DNA from: Pezizomycotina sp. ARF18
Taxonomy: Eukaryota; Ascomycota
Assembly: GCA_002224055.1 (NCBI GenBank)
Contig: AZLU01000150.1
Coordinates: 1-64,000 of the forward strand
Length of the DNA: 64,000 bases
Direction of reading: 5' to 3'
The notes beneath the pieces were generated by a model, which was not told the origin of the DNA, made no database searches, and saw only the letters and a list, made by a program, of their open reading frames with translations. A program made the translations under genes and the position numbers. Below, in pieces: positions 45,418 through 57,246 of the stretch (position 1 is the first letter of the stretch; every line of letters starts with the position of its first letter).

Positions 45418-45624
45418 GTATAAATGTAATGATATTGAACGAAAGGAATGTAAAAGAAAACGAAGATTGAAACAGAAAGTGAAATACTGACAAACTTATC
45501 ACGATGGTTAGCAGAGTTACCTCTGGGCGGAATTCTGATTTCCTCTCGTGGAAGGCGTCGGATTCTTACAAAGAAATAAACTAGCACCTCCAGGCGGTCC
45601 CGATTCGAAGAATTGAATAGATTC

Positions 45625-45664
45625 AAAAAAAAAAAAAAAAGAAAGAAAGAAAGAAAGAAAGAAA
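45625..45664 (+). repeat. A-run and (GAAA)n microsatellite
   Basis: Sixteen A then six GAAA units, in the leader or promoter of the 45,417 gene. Confidence 0.85.
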
Positions 45665-47114
45665 AGGAGTGGACGATCCGGGATCCAAGCGAAAATGAGG
45701 ATGAAAGAAAATAAAATAAAACAAACAAAAGGACAAGTGAGAGAGAACGGAAGCCTCACGGTGCAGAAAGAAGAAAAGAAAGAAGAAGAACATGAACGGA
45801 GGAAGACGTGTAGATATATAGATCATACAGCGCATGATCCATGTATTCACCGCCTAATCGGACTCCTGCGAGGACGATCAATTGTCCACGAGAATCATGT
45901 CCTGAAGCGTTGCCGAGGAATCCCTTGTATATGCATCCAAGACGACCGATCGGGCGCCCAAGTTTTGGGATTTAGGGCATAAATTTCAGTATGTATTTCT
46001 AGATAATATTGTATACTAGATTTTCCAGAGCAAGGATCAGCACCATAATTCGAAACTCACGCAACTTGGAGGCACGTGGATTCGCCGTGGAGAAGGTTGG
46101 GGAACCTGATATCTTCGATTAAGCATCTTTTAATCATTAGCTCATCCAGGTAGCATATCTCGCCCGTGAAGATTTTTTAAAACTGGTACTAACGCAGGAG
46201 CATGAAATTTTATATGAAATTAATGGGACTTAAGGAATTTACTCCTCTCTACCCTCACAATCCTTTTAACCTTCGATAAGTAGATTCGTTGTCGCATTAG
46301 GAAATATATAACGTCTCGTGTCGCGTATGAAACGAAACGAGCCTATTTATCCAAGCAATGCATAAACCGATCAACTGTGGCTAACCCTCAATATTGGCAA
46401 GGAAATCTCCAGATCCCGGATCTTAAGGTGAAGCTACACTGCGGTTGATAAAGATTTAAATGCATCATGATTATTACATGAAATAATCCGAGGCTCTTGT
46501 CGTTGGGTTAGTGTTTTCCAACATTGTTAATCGGTAATTTTTTCACTTCAATTCGGAGGATGATCTCCCGGGCGTTCTTAAACTTACTTAGGTATGTGCC
46601 GTTGCTCACGACCGTCTGGTTCTTTGGGCTGGATCCAGGGACTTAGGTGCCAGAACGCCCGCGGTTAGCGGAGCATGGAAGCCGCGGCGGTATCCGGCAG
46701 AGATCATGCATTGTAGATGACCGCAAGGAATTAGTAGAATCCGAAACAGAACCCGCTCCGCAAGCGACACTACGCATACGACGAGACTGAAAGTTCATTT
46801 CTTTCTTGTAAAGTTATCCACAGTTGCAGCCCAATATACCACGGCATGTGTCGCTCTACATGTACGTAGCCAATGGACTGAGGTATATTGCACACACAGC
46901 TTATATCTTTCCGCAAATTCTTATATTTTCGCAAGGAAATCGCCAACTAGGAACCTTCAGCAGGAAGAAGATCTATTTTCCGCCAATTACCTTTACACCC
47001 AAAAAGCCAAGTCCACCAACGCTAACGCTTACAAGAACAAAACAAAAAGAAATCCAACACTAGGCTAATTAACAAAGGTTCAAGAATTTAGGCGAAATTT
47101 AGACGAAAAGGACT
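45665..47114. other. Intergenic, 1.45 kb
   Basis: No supported gene. A 40-codon minus frame around 46,630-46,770 is the best open stretch but has no recognisable residues. Confidence 0.4.
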
Positions 47115-48852
47115 TCATGTTTCATTCCGTTCCTCATGCTGTGATTTCGTGTCCGCACCAGCGGCGTCACCATGCTTATTGGTCTGGCCTGAGTTCGGAA
47201 CATCGGCAAGAAACGACCGTGGAGCCAGTAGCCTCATTGTCGTGCTCCTGATGAGCCCCGAAGAATACTGCGATTGTGTCCTGTGGGCCTCCCGCCAACG
47301 TTGCCAGGCGCCGTGTGTCGGTTCCAAAGCACCGGTAAGCACGCACCGACCATTACCCCCGTTGCTTCCCCGATCGCGAAGACGGACGACCTCTCGTAGC
47401 CAAGGTTGTCGTTGTCTAGGTTTGAGTCTCGAAGTACGAGGATAGCTTGTATCGCGCGACCGAGACTGATCAAAAAGGTACTAAATACAACAAATATCAG
47501 TTAGAACTCCCCCATTCTCTCTGCTCTGGGGTTACTATTCTTACATTAATCCAAACCCAAAGAGCGCATACAGCTCCCTCCTCTTCCACCGCGGTATGCA
47601 GCTCATCCTAAACACCAAAAACGGCAACGCAAAAACGAAAAGGTCGAACACGGCACTTGCGCAGGATCCCACGAGTACATGATGTACGTGATATCCTGGC
47701 CGTTGACGAGGTACTTGCAGCGGAAGTTATCGGGCAACGATGCGTCGAAGCCCGCGAAGAGGTATCCCGGTGGCCAGCATGGTATACCGTTATATAATCT
47801 ATCGGAATAGTCGCAAGTATCATGAATATTGCGGCGGCATCGATCGCGATGCGGACGTTGCGTACCTCTCGTGATGCGCTAAGGCGGCGGAACGTCCAGA
47901 GGATCGAGAGGCGGGCGAGGGTGGCTTGGATGGGGATGATGAGCCAATGGACGTTGCTCGTCATCTAGAAAAAAGAAAAAGGTGAGCAATCCCTGCAAGG
48001 TAGTCGGTTGTACCATTTGCCTGCCAGGAAAATGCTTCTTGCCATGTGAAGCGTATCGCCCCAGATCTGGAACTTTGCGCTGTACGCGAACGGTTGCCGC
48101 TTAGCGTACCAAGCGAGCGACATGTTGTTCACGTAGTTTGCTGTTCGTGAAGGGAATTAGTACAGATTTCGACATTTCGAATCCCAATGAAAACATATTC
48201 TGGGAGGAATGCGCACATATCATGAAGCTTATATCGGTGCAAAGTCCTGCTAGCTGACGAATCCCACGCATGTTAGCCTGAGACGTGGCAAAGGAAACCA
48301 CAGTGAGAATATAACTGATAAATGGTCGTTGCTAGACGAAACGGCTAGTGCTATCCTACCAATGCGAGTAATATAAGCCCTGTATATCTTGATATTAGCC
48401 ACAGGTCGACGCAAAAGCGAACTTGTGAGGTAGAGTCAGGGAAAAAAAAAAAAATACTCCGCACTAACAGTCATCCACAAAAAAGTGCTTCAAGACAACC
48501 CTTCGCACGTACAGCTTGGCCAAGACGGCGACAATCCAATTACCGTTAAAAGGCCCGCGATAGCCATGAGCGCTTTAGAGCCCCGTTCCAATGCTGGTCC
48601 TCCGATATATGTGGACCATACCCGCCACTGTAACGGGTGTATTCCCTCCCATGAACAGTGTGCCACTCGTCGAACATGCCATCCCATTACCATCCTCGGT
48701 ACGACCACCTCCATGGACTTGTTAGCAAACTCCGTCACGATGATATTGCTGAAGTTGTAAACGAGACTGCCATTTTCCTCCCTGCCGCCCGATACGGATA
48801 TGGAGCCGTTGCCGAAGATGTCGATTATTACGCCGGTGAAGTTGAAATGCAT
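47115..48852 (-). pseudogene. Decayed paralogue of the rhodopsin-like gene at 13,225
   Basis: The minus strand starts MHFNFTGVIIDIFGNGSISV, matching the N-terminal ectodomain of the 13,225 gene, and continues RGSKALMAIAGLLTVIG. Other parts in changing frames are KLYVRRVVLKHFFVDDC, ATLARLSILWTFRRLSASRE, FMILATIPIDYITVYH and LGYERSSVFAIGEATGVMVG. Alignment to the paralogue shows changes after helix 1, after helix 4 and near the C-terminus, with the part between helix 1 and helix 3 poorly conserved (only LAGLC-like traces near 48,230). It is more damaged than its sister, so real decay is likely here, although some changes may be run-length errors. Same family as the genes at 9.5 and 13.2 kb. Confidence 0.65.
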
Positions 48853-50348
48853 AACTTTGCCCAAGGCGCAAACAGCGCCGCCCGGGGGAATAAAAAGGAA
48901 AGGAGAAAAATACAGAACGGTTCGCGTCCCCCTGTTGGTGGTAGATGCCGGCTAGATAACAAAAACAACGAGCCCGCTTAGGGGGTCTAGGACAAGGGGG
49001 AACAAGGGAGACAGGAGGAAGGGATCCCTGTATTTATTAACTTATAAAATATTTCTAGAACCGCCTCAAGGATCAGTTTTCTATCTTTTGCCGTATCAAC
49101 GAGCCGCGGCGTGGCGAAGGTCTGGAGAATTTTTGCTGCAATGACCCCCATCTTTCAGTATCCAATCGTGGGCAAGTTCCCAAGCAATTTAAGCTACCTT
49201 ATACCGGGTTGGGAAGGGATTCCGCCCGAAAGGATACTTCGAGTAAATCTGCCGACGCCACCCGGTAGAACCTGGAAATAATCAGACCGAATATCGTATG
49301 GCTCATCGAATAGCCCTGCGCGTGGGGAAACAAAATGACGGCGGCGAAATGATCCCATGTTAGGCAATAAGTTTCTGTGAAGATTCCCCCGCGAACGGTT
49401 CTGAGGTGTATAGTGGGTCGGTGAATATGGATAAGGCTTTTTGGACTGCCTCAAACGGTTGGGGGGTACCAGTGGAGACCCGGTTAAATAACAAGAATTT
49501 GCGGAGCTCCAACTTCCGGCTGAAAAATTTCGGGAAGTTTCCCAAAACATTCAATGAGCCATGGCTCTGGTATAGCCCTATGTTGTGTTCCACGATAAAG
49601 TCGCGTAGGTATGATGCCCTGATCAAAATAGATATACAACTTCCGACGAAGTGTATCTCGAGTAGGATAGAGGAAAGCTAAGATAAGAATATAAATATAT
49701 TTTTTCGGAACACGCAGAGATTTTTTGGCGAGTAATTTTCAAATTTCTATGGCTTGAGGTGTTGTTTGAGAGTTTGGCAGTGCATTAAAGCCGACCGAGG
49801 AGTGGATTAACGGATAGCATCCCGCACGCTCTCTCTCTCTCTCTCTCTCTCTCTAATCGGTTTCAAATCAGCGGCGTGACATGCTAAAAATGCCATGAAC
49901 ACTCGCAAAGGATTGAATGCTCAAAGCGAAGAAGGGAGAGCTCCGCAAGAGGTACTGGAATGGTCCGAGCCTAACTTTTTCGAGGGTTGGAAGCTCCCGA
50001 TATCGCCTTTGTATCTTAGGCCCAAAATATAGATTCAGTACAGGAGCTGATTCTGTATAAATCCCCATCGTGATCTACTGAAACCCCATATATTCAGGCG
50101 GATCAATTTTTGGCCCGTGGGACTTGGGAATAGGCCAGGATTCCCAATGAGTGTTGCGGGGTGCGGTGTCGAAAAGTTCTCCAAATATATATATATAACC
50201 AAAAAGAAAGCAAGAAAAAAAAAGGAAGGAAAGGCGAGCAGCAAGGATTAAACCTCCTTTTCTACTCACTATAAACTATTCGTCGAAAAAAAATTTTAAA
50301 TTTGCAGCGGGCGCTAGCATATCTAACTAAGTACTTCTGTAGTTATCT
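48853..50348. other. Intergenic with two unassigned minus frames
   Basis: Overlapping minus frames at 49,194-49,626 read as one possible relic (EHNIGLYQSHGSLNVLGNFP, QKALSIFTDPLYTSEPFAG, FDEPYDIRSDYFQVLPGGVG). I do not recognise it and cannot place a start or introns. A CT microsatellite lies at 49,829-49,854. Confidence 0.35.
49829..49854 (+). repeat. (CT)n microsatellite
   Basis: About 13 CT units. Confidence 0.9.
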
Positions 50349-50397
50349 CTGTGCGGTGCTGGAAAAAGTCTTCAAGTTGAAAGGAATATCTTGAACT
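50349..50397 (+). CDS. CGAxKVLKF-family relic on plus strand, copy 9
   Basis: Reads LCGAGK, then with one A fewer in the AAAAA run VFKLKGIS and a stop. It lies 10 kb from the main row and on the other strand. Confidence 0.32.
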
Positions 50398-51205
50398 AAA
50401 CCTAAATGAGCTATAACGGACATTTGCAATAACTGGCCGTGCCCCAAACCTGTCGAACAGAGGGGAAAACGACATGCAAAGACGAGAAGGCTTCGTGGAA
50501 TGAACAAAAGGGAAAAAGTCATACACAATACTAGAAAGTTACTTGGGAACATGTGGGATATTGTTTACTCTCCAGGTAACGCAATTGACTTACCTGAGGC
50601 TTTGGAGACGTCTTTTCTTGATGATTCCCAGTTCAATTAAATATCTTATACTATTAGCGGGGCCCGGGGATAAATCTAAGAGCATCTATATCTCAAAGAA
50701 TAAAGAATAATGCATTGTAATTTTTACTACACGGAATAATACCCAAAAGGAGAGTGATAGCTCTCTGGGCATCCGTCAATCCTCAAATTTTTAATAAAAG
50801 AAGGTCGCTTCAAGGCCAGCGACAGGATTTGCTCATAAAAATTAAATATAATTGATCAGGAGGAATATACATAGAAAGACTAGTTAATGGTTTAGAAGCT
50901 GTACTAATGTTCAAAGACCGGAATCGAAACATAAAGGACTCCTGTCGCTTCATGATATTTTTCTTCTCCTTCATATTTTTCGTGGGTACCCTGATATCTC
51001 CTCCCAAGCTCTCCTGCTGGTGTAAACAATGCATAAGTATAAGGGTACAGGATCATACAAGTGACAGTTACGAAAAAGGGCAGTTTAAACATTTTTTAAA
51101 AAGAAATCAAAGAGAGAAAAGATCAAAGCCACTCCCAATGAAAAAAAAATACCGTTTCTCAAGGGCTTGGGAACTGTAATAAAACGTATGAATACCGATA
51201 AATAC
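50398..51205. other. Intergenic
   Basis: AT-rich, with short low-complexity frames and no gene supported. Confidence 0.4.
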
Positions 51206-52626
51206 CTATCCTTTTCCCGCCGCCGTTGCAATAAAGTCTCCCTTTTCAGTGAACCTTCCCCCTTGTTCTTCCTCTTCCTCATCACCCTTCCACGGGCACT
51301 CGCATTCCTTGACAAGGTGAAAGAACAAAGCCCCACGTTTCAGTTTATTCTCGCAGGACGGACACTTGACACCGCCGTTGCCATCATTATCAGTCGAAAT
51401 GACATGCTTCGCGCGCTCAAACTGCTTGCGTCCCAAGGGCGTCCCGAGAAGATCCGCCAGCGAGCTCGTTTTGATCCCCTTGGCAGTCGCCTTTTCTTCG
51501 TAGTGACTCTCCAACATATCCAACCTCAAACTGAACCCGCGTACCTCCTCCATAATCTCCTCAAGCTGTTCCCTCACACACTCATTCTGCTTGAGTAACT
51601 GCAAACAGAGACCCTCAAGGGTACCGATCCCGTTGTCGTTCTCCGGCTGCAGAGTATCGAGACTCTGCTGGACGTCGGAAACGGTGCTGTTGAGAGATTT
51701 CAGGAGGATCTGTTCTGCGTGCAGGCGTACCCGCAGTTTTGGTATTGGAGGAAGAGGTTGTTCTGCATGAGGTTGACGGGCGGGGTGGGGTTGCTGGAAT
51801 CGATGTCGATGAGGAGGCCTGGGTTAGGGGAGCTTGTTGGGGTCTGATTGTTCTTGCTGCTGTTGTTGCGGTTGGACGGTCGGGCGGAGGACTGGTAGGT
51901 TTGTCATTGGCTGTGTATCTTCGTCGAGGAGCGAGGGTGGAATATTGCTGACGATGGTGTTTGAAGTAGTCTGATTATTCTGGTTGGAAGCGATAGGCTG
52001 TGGATTTTTCCTGGAAAAATCAATGAGGTTACGTTCGATAGCAGCAGGAATCGTCGAAGTTTCCGTCTTCGTATTCTTTTCAGTTTTGTTATGGTCCGTA
52101 GCGTCGTTGTTTTCGTCATCCTCAGTATCGTGCGATGCCATCATCGACGTCTCAGTAGTCTTATTCCTCCGCTTCAAGTGCGGCGGCGTACTCTTCCCAT
52201 CCCTCAAAACGGGTTCAACCGCAGCCACCGCCTCCTTCCCTTCTTCCTCCTTCTTCCCGTCCTCCTTCCCATCCTCCTTCGGCACTTCCAGAAGCTTCCT
52301 AACCGGACGAACCGTAACCTTCCTATCCTCCATGAACTTCTTCCACGGTCTCGTGAGGGGGAGCCGAGCTGCTGCCTTCTGATTTCCTTCTGGATCGCGG
52401 TACGGTGAGTTTCAGGGCACTCCTGGGTGCGGTGCTCGGAAGTCTTCCAGCAGTTCCAGCAGGTGTGGTCTCGCAGGAACTGGCGATAGGCTTCGTTCGG
52501 TATGGGGACGTTGAGCTTTTGACGGAGTCGCTCTTTATCGGCGACGTGGATCGTGGGCTCGCGGCAGTCGCCTGGGTGCGTTTTCCAGCAGTTCCAGCAG
52601 AGTTCGGGGACGCCTTCCAGCGGCAT
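51206..52626 (-). CDS. Two-zinc-knuckle, LIDFS, coiled-coil protein with C-terminal C2HC-like site
   Basis: MPLEGVPELCWNCWKTHPGD contains the first knuckle (CWNCWKTHPGDC, C-x2-C-x3-H-x3-C). The second is CWNCWKTSEHRTQEC (C-x2-C-x5-H-x4-C), followed by THRTAIQKEIRRQQLG. A CCCCC run at about 52,380 needs one more C to continue into LTRPWKKFMEDRKVTVRPVR. After an acidic/basic linker comes ERNLIDFSRKNPQPIA, a Gln-rich stretch, and a second LLIDIDSSNPTPP. The coiled coil (EQILLKSLNSTVSDVQQSLD, QNECVREQLEEIMEEVRGFS) precedes a C-terminal VKCPSCENKLKRGALFFH and VKECECPWKG, a further CxxC...H...C site. The end at 51,206 follows an acidic EEEEEQGG. Intronless apart from possible short ones. Same order of parts as the plus-strand row at 15-32 kb. 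Confidence 0.62.
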
Positions 52627-53154
52627 ACTTGCCGGAAATTGAGGTAAAGGGGATATATAAGTGATGGAAGGAGACGGATTGATATTATAATTGAATATAT
52701 TAAGAGGAGACTAAGCGACGAGAAGGGTTGATTGGAGAAGGAAAAGATGTTAATGGTTTACTTTGTATTTCTTTGTTTGCTTCTCGGGCTCGATTCGATT
52801 TACTTGTAAATAGCGGGGAATTGGCAGGAGGTGGTAAAAGGTGAGAGAAATTCGAAAATAATAAGGCAAAAAGAAAAAATTACGTTATTCAAAGAAAATG
52901 AGAAGGAGAATTCGATATGCGCACCTCTAACAGTAACAAGCGCCACCGTTGAGTCCGTATGCTCCCTCAGGGTATATTTATCATAAGTACAGTTATTTGT
53001 TAGAGACGAGCGGGTTTACCAGGCGAAATCTCTTGTGTTTCGGGGTTTTCTCAAAACCAGCTGTCTCTCCAAATAAATAAAGACACAGAGCACAATCATA
53101 TTCGCACGATCAGTCGTATTTGAAGACTAAAGTTTGTAAAACATTTTAAGATGG
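52627..53154. other. Intergenic
   Basis: Leader of the minus-strand knuckle gene and 3' side of the F-box gene. Nothing else seen. Confidence 0.45.
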
Positions 53155-54285
53155 TCATATGGCCGGTGGCTCTTCAATGCGATACGCTGGTGGAGTAATC
53201 CGATACGGCCATCGAAACACACTACGTCTCCCTTCGTGCGCGCGTATCCAATCGTCCTGCAGAGGACCGATCCGCACATCTGTAACACTGAAACTTCCAA
53301 ACTCCGATGGAACGTTCACGGAGACCGACCCGCGCGTTAAGATCCCGTCGGGCCCTGCCTCCGGCACTTCTAGCGCCGGACACCTCTCAACATCGCCACG
53401 CCTGCGTCTGGAATTCCTTACCAAATTTACAATAAGACGGAAAACGGAGCGCGAGCGAGCTAATTCCCGAAAGAGGCCGTATAACCTCTGCGGGCGCGTA
53501 CGCGAGTTGTTGGGAGCAAGCTACGGAGAGACTTATGTGTATCTCGATGCCGTGTCTGTGCGCGGTGGATAGATCGCAGACGGCTTTGAGGAGTCGGGCT
53601 AGCGTTCGCAGCGTCCCGTTTTCTAGTTCAGCGGTATTAGACGTTATAAAGCCCATCACGCGGACCGCACGTAATTTCGGCGTTGCGGAACGCGCTAGGA
53701 TATTCGGAAGCACGTCTTCCACAAACCTAGCTACAGCACATACTGCGCGGAGCCGTAGCTCGAGGACCATTCCTGTGTAGACAAATCGCGATATTCTCAA
53801 CGGCGTGCAATACCTGCCCACCGAGCAACCCCAGCGAACCGCACACCGGATCCGGCGCCGACGGCCTAAACCGGCCCTCCAAGCTTTTTCATCCGCAATT
53901 GGAGGTGCTTGTACGCCGCGCTGTAGTAGTATCCGCAAGACATCTTGCGATTCCGACGAGTAATGACGCTAGGAATGTTACGCCGAGCGCTTCCCCGTTG
54001 CAGGGCCGGAGCGCGCCGTCATAGCAGCCGTGCTGGCTGCATCTGGTGTATCCCGGCGAGTACAGGTTTTACTTCGGGATCGTAAAACCGAACAGTTAGC
54101 GTTTTGAATATTAGCGGGGTTATGATGTCGCGGAGCCGGTTCGTTACGCCGCGGAGGTGTTTTTATGTCTCTCGGGTTCAGCTTGTCGAAGATATATATA
54201 GGAGCTCGGTGGGCAGCGCGTCGAGACTTGTGGTACGCTCCACCATTGCTGCGGATTCTCGAGTTCGTTGTCGCAGTATCTTCAT
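53155..54285 (-). CDS. F-box protein with LRR-like C-terminal part
   Basis: ATG at 54,285 leads to SLDALPTELLY, then after a frame change IFDKLNPRDIKT and LRGVTNRLRDIITPLIFKTL, together a textbook F-box. TVRFYDPEVKPVLAGIHQMQ follows. The downstream part is leucine-patterned (RFVEDVLPNILARSATPKLR, TLRTLARLLKAVCDLSTAHR, GIEIHISLSVACSQQLAYAP), resembling the matching regions of the F-box genes at 54.6 and 56.0 kb. The end at 53,155 is in a different frame from the body. Four or so frame changes. It is head-to-head with the F-box gene at 54,637. Probably a substrate adaptor of an SCF ubiquitin ligase; substrate unknown. Confidence 0.58.
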
Positions 54286-54636
54286 GTTGTGGGCGTTAAT
54301 TGGAGAGCCTAAGTCCCGCGGTTGTTAAGAAAGGCCAGATGTTCGAACCGAACCCATCGCTGGATTCTTCTGGTTAAATATCTTGAATCAATTCCTTGCT
54401 CATATCCTTGCTGTCTAACTTCATCGCCTGGAGATTTGGAATACACTGCCATGTATTAGGTGGTGGGGCACATCGCGAGGCTGAAAATTTGGCCCCAAAA
54501 TTACGCGACGAGCTGAAAAACGACAAATAACACGAAAGGTGTTATGCCGGAGGATTTTGTCCTTAAATACCCCACGCGGCCCAGTTCTTGATATTCATCG
54601 CAAAAACTCACCAGCGACGACAGCGCGTCAGCAAGA
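54286..54636. other. Shared leader region of two divergent F-box genes
   Basis: 350 bases between the start codons of divergent F-box genes; possible bidirectional promoter. No TATA box of the kind seen in front of the secreted-peptide genes. Confidence 0.4.
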
Positions 54637-55643
54637 ATGTTATTCACACGGGGAAAAAGGACGGATTTAGCTCCGAAGGCCAGGATACTGGAACTACCTT
54701 ATGAGCTGGTCATCGAGATTCTAGAATGGGTAAGCTTTGAGAAAAATCCCAGTGATACTCCGGGAGCGCGAGAGCGTACTCTTATGACGCGAGCTAAAAA
54801 GCCATCTCTCTACAGCTATCTAGAAAAGATCTCGGTTTGCTACGCAGAACCTCCAAGCTCTTCAAGGATCTCACAGACCCATCTTCTTCCACAAGTGGAA
54901 CTTCACCCTCGACGTCCCTGCGTCTACCGCTACTGCTCCACCACGAACTCTGGTACTCAATCTACGACTCCCGCGGCGGCATCAAAGGAAAATGCCCCGC
55001 TACTGGATCATCCCCGCAATCCTGAGCTCCTACTTCCGCAAGGATCCAAACGCGTATTCCTCCTCGCCGCCGCGATTACTCGCGAACCCGTTCTTCAAAG
55101 CGCTCGATAGCACGGCGCTGCTGTGCTTACGATTATTAGCGACCTCACGTTGCGTGTTCAGCCGTTAACCCGTATTCACCGGACGCGGGACTGAGACGCT
55201 GGGATTTGAGATTGCGAAATTTTATAAATTGCGCTTCCGCTGATTCTCAAGCAGATGAAGAGTCTGAAGAACGTGAGGGTGTACATGGCGGCGCATCCGC
55301 ATATATACAAGGACTCTTCGGGCTTTTAACTGCCCTCTGCCATCTGTGCGGTTCTGAGGGGCTGGGAGTGAATATCCATGTTACGCTGATGGTGTCCGGG
55401 ATTATTACGCTCCTTTGCACCATGCTTGACGGGTTTAAGGGATCTTGCTTCGCTAGAAGTAGAAATCTGGGAAAAAATGTGGATGAAACAGACCTTGCGG
55501 AATAATCTCATGCAGAGATTTCAGCGGTCGTTAGGAGGTCTCCGAAGCTCAGGATGCCGGACGATGTGGAAGCACTGTTTCGATTGCGCTCGTCGAAGAC
55601 CATGATTGGGGTCGTGGGGAGGGAGAAGAGGAAGGGCTATTGA
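54637..55643 (+). CDS. F-box protein
   Basis: ATG at 54,637; ARILELPYELVIEILEWVSF is the first half of the F-box, and after a frame change LGLLRRTSKLFKDLTDPIFF and HKWNFTLDVPA the second half. Later parts are IIPAILSSYFRKDPNAYSSS, NPFFKALDSTALLCLRLLAT, LPLILKQMKSLKNVRVYMAA and LLTALCHLCGSEGLGVNIHV. The natural end is MPDDVEALFRLRSSKTMIGV then GREKRKGY, stop at 55,643. Frame changes at about 54,820, 55,180, 55,330 and 55,520. Paralogous to the neighbours on both sides. Confidence 0.58.
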
Positions 55644-56022
55644 TCATGAGTGGTTTTGTCGATTTATCGTGCTTTTAGATCGATTACTGCTATCGATGGA
55701 GGATCGGAATTGAGACTATACAATACTTCCTTGTTCAGTCTCATGGCTCTCGGTAAATAGTCGATGCAGTCTGATCTAAGATAACACATCTCAGTTCTAG
55801 TTTTTGTTCGTACATAACACGTAAGATCTCAAACGGATCGCGAGAATGAGGCTGAGGCTGCTGAGCTGTAAATCTATCGCCAAGGCTAAATTTGGTGATA
55901 TTTTGGTAGAGCCTTACTGAAGGCCAGATCACGAAGATTGAATTTATAAATCACGAACAAGTGCCCTATTTCTTCTGAAACGTTAGATCAATAAATAGAT
56001 AACGTATTTGCAAATAGTTAAG
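55644..56022. other. Intergenic
   Basis: No coding signal beyond a short unsupported minus frame. Confidence 0.4.
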
Positions 56023-57246
56023 ATGTTCACGCTATCTAAACTTCTTCGACGCGTCCCGCGGCTGCAGCAGCCAACTTCGAGAGTTGGCTCTTTATCCAAT
56101 GAAAAGCAGGAACGGATACATCCACTCAGGATGGCTTCATTTCCAGTGCCTGCCTGCTGACCTCTTCTGGAGGTTTGTGATCATGTAAGTCTCTTCCTCA
56201 ATTTGTTTATTCCCTTTTATATGGCAAATGAACTAACGATAATCCACCAATAGCTATCCGCCGCGACTTGAAATCTCTCCGCCTGGTCTGCAAGGAAACC
56301 AACGCTCTGGTAACCCTATTCTCTTCCGATGCGTAAAACTGTCGGTCTCAATCCCCGAATCCTACACTTCTGCGGATACCACCGCTGGTTCTACATTACC
56401 GGACGAGCGAACAGCTCCGCCCGCAAACATGCGACGGCAAATTCAAAAGTCCAGCGAATAAGGAAAAGTCGTAGCGACGAATTGTCCGTTTTGACGAAGT
56501 CCTACAGGGCTTTCCCTGCGACATCTTCAGTCCGCGGGGGAGAAACAGGACGAATCCGATCCTAGAACCGCTGCGGAAATCGGTTAAGAGCGATTGGTTG
56601 GAGGTATACTGGCGCACGCGCAGCTGCTGACGATTACGGTGCCGCCGCTGGAGCAGAGCTACACGGTTGGTCGTACGGCGACGGTTCGTAGACTCGCTCG
56701 ATACCTCGCGGAAATATCTCAGCGTAATTCCTAAGGTTATCTCGGCAGCGAATGGATTGAGAAGGCTCAACGTCAAATTGCACCTGAAGAAGTATATGGA
56801 CACTGGCTCGTCTTTATTTCCCGAGTTGTTCCGTTCCCTCTGCGAGCTCGTCGATGGCGACTCCGTGCAGATCCACATTGCGGCGGTCCTGAAACTGAAC
56901 AGGCGACGCAGATAGACATCCTCCGATCGCTGTCGAAGATCTCATCGCTGAAGGCTAGCGCTACATACCGGATACGCGCCAGGCCTTAACCAAGAATTGC
57001 AGCGGTTGGTGGCTAGATCGCCGAAGTTACGGGCTTCGGGGGTAGTATGCGAGCTCGTACGCGCCGGAGCATCCAACGTATAGTAATAGGGGTTTTTTGA
57101 ACCTGGGAACGCGCGAGGAAATTGAAAACGAGTGGTTATTTGAGATACGAAGGGAGGAGCTGCGGGCGCGGGAGAGGAGGATAAATTGCACCACATGTCA
57201 CTGTATTGGAGCCGAATGCGGGTATGGCTACCGCCTCAGTATCTAA
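56023..57246 (+). CDS. F-box protein with CxxCxC tail
   Basis: The N-terminus is uncertain: a frame from 56,023 (MFTLSKLLRRVPRLQQPTSR) meets, in another frame, CLPADLFWRFVIM, the start of the F-box. An intron with donor GTAAGT at about 56,186 and acceptor CCAATAG at about 56,254 leads to AIRRDLKSLRLVCKETNALV. The body includes LSVIPKVISAANGLRRLNVK, LFPELFRSLCELVDGDSVQI and ELQRLVARSPKLRASGVVCE. The last part is intact: REEIENEWLFEIRREELRAR, ERRINCTTCHCIGAECGYGY, stop at 57,246. The C-T-T-C-H-C end is an unusual cysteine cluster for an F-box protein. Four or five frame changes. Confidence 0.58.
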
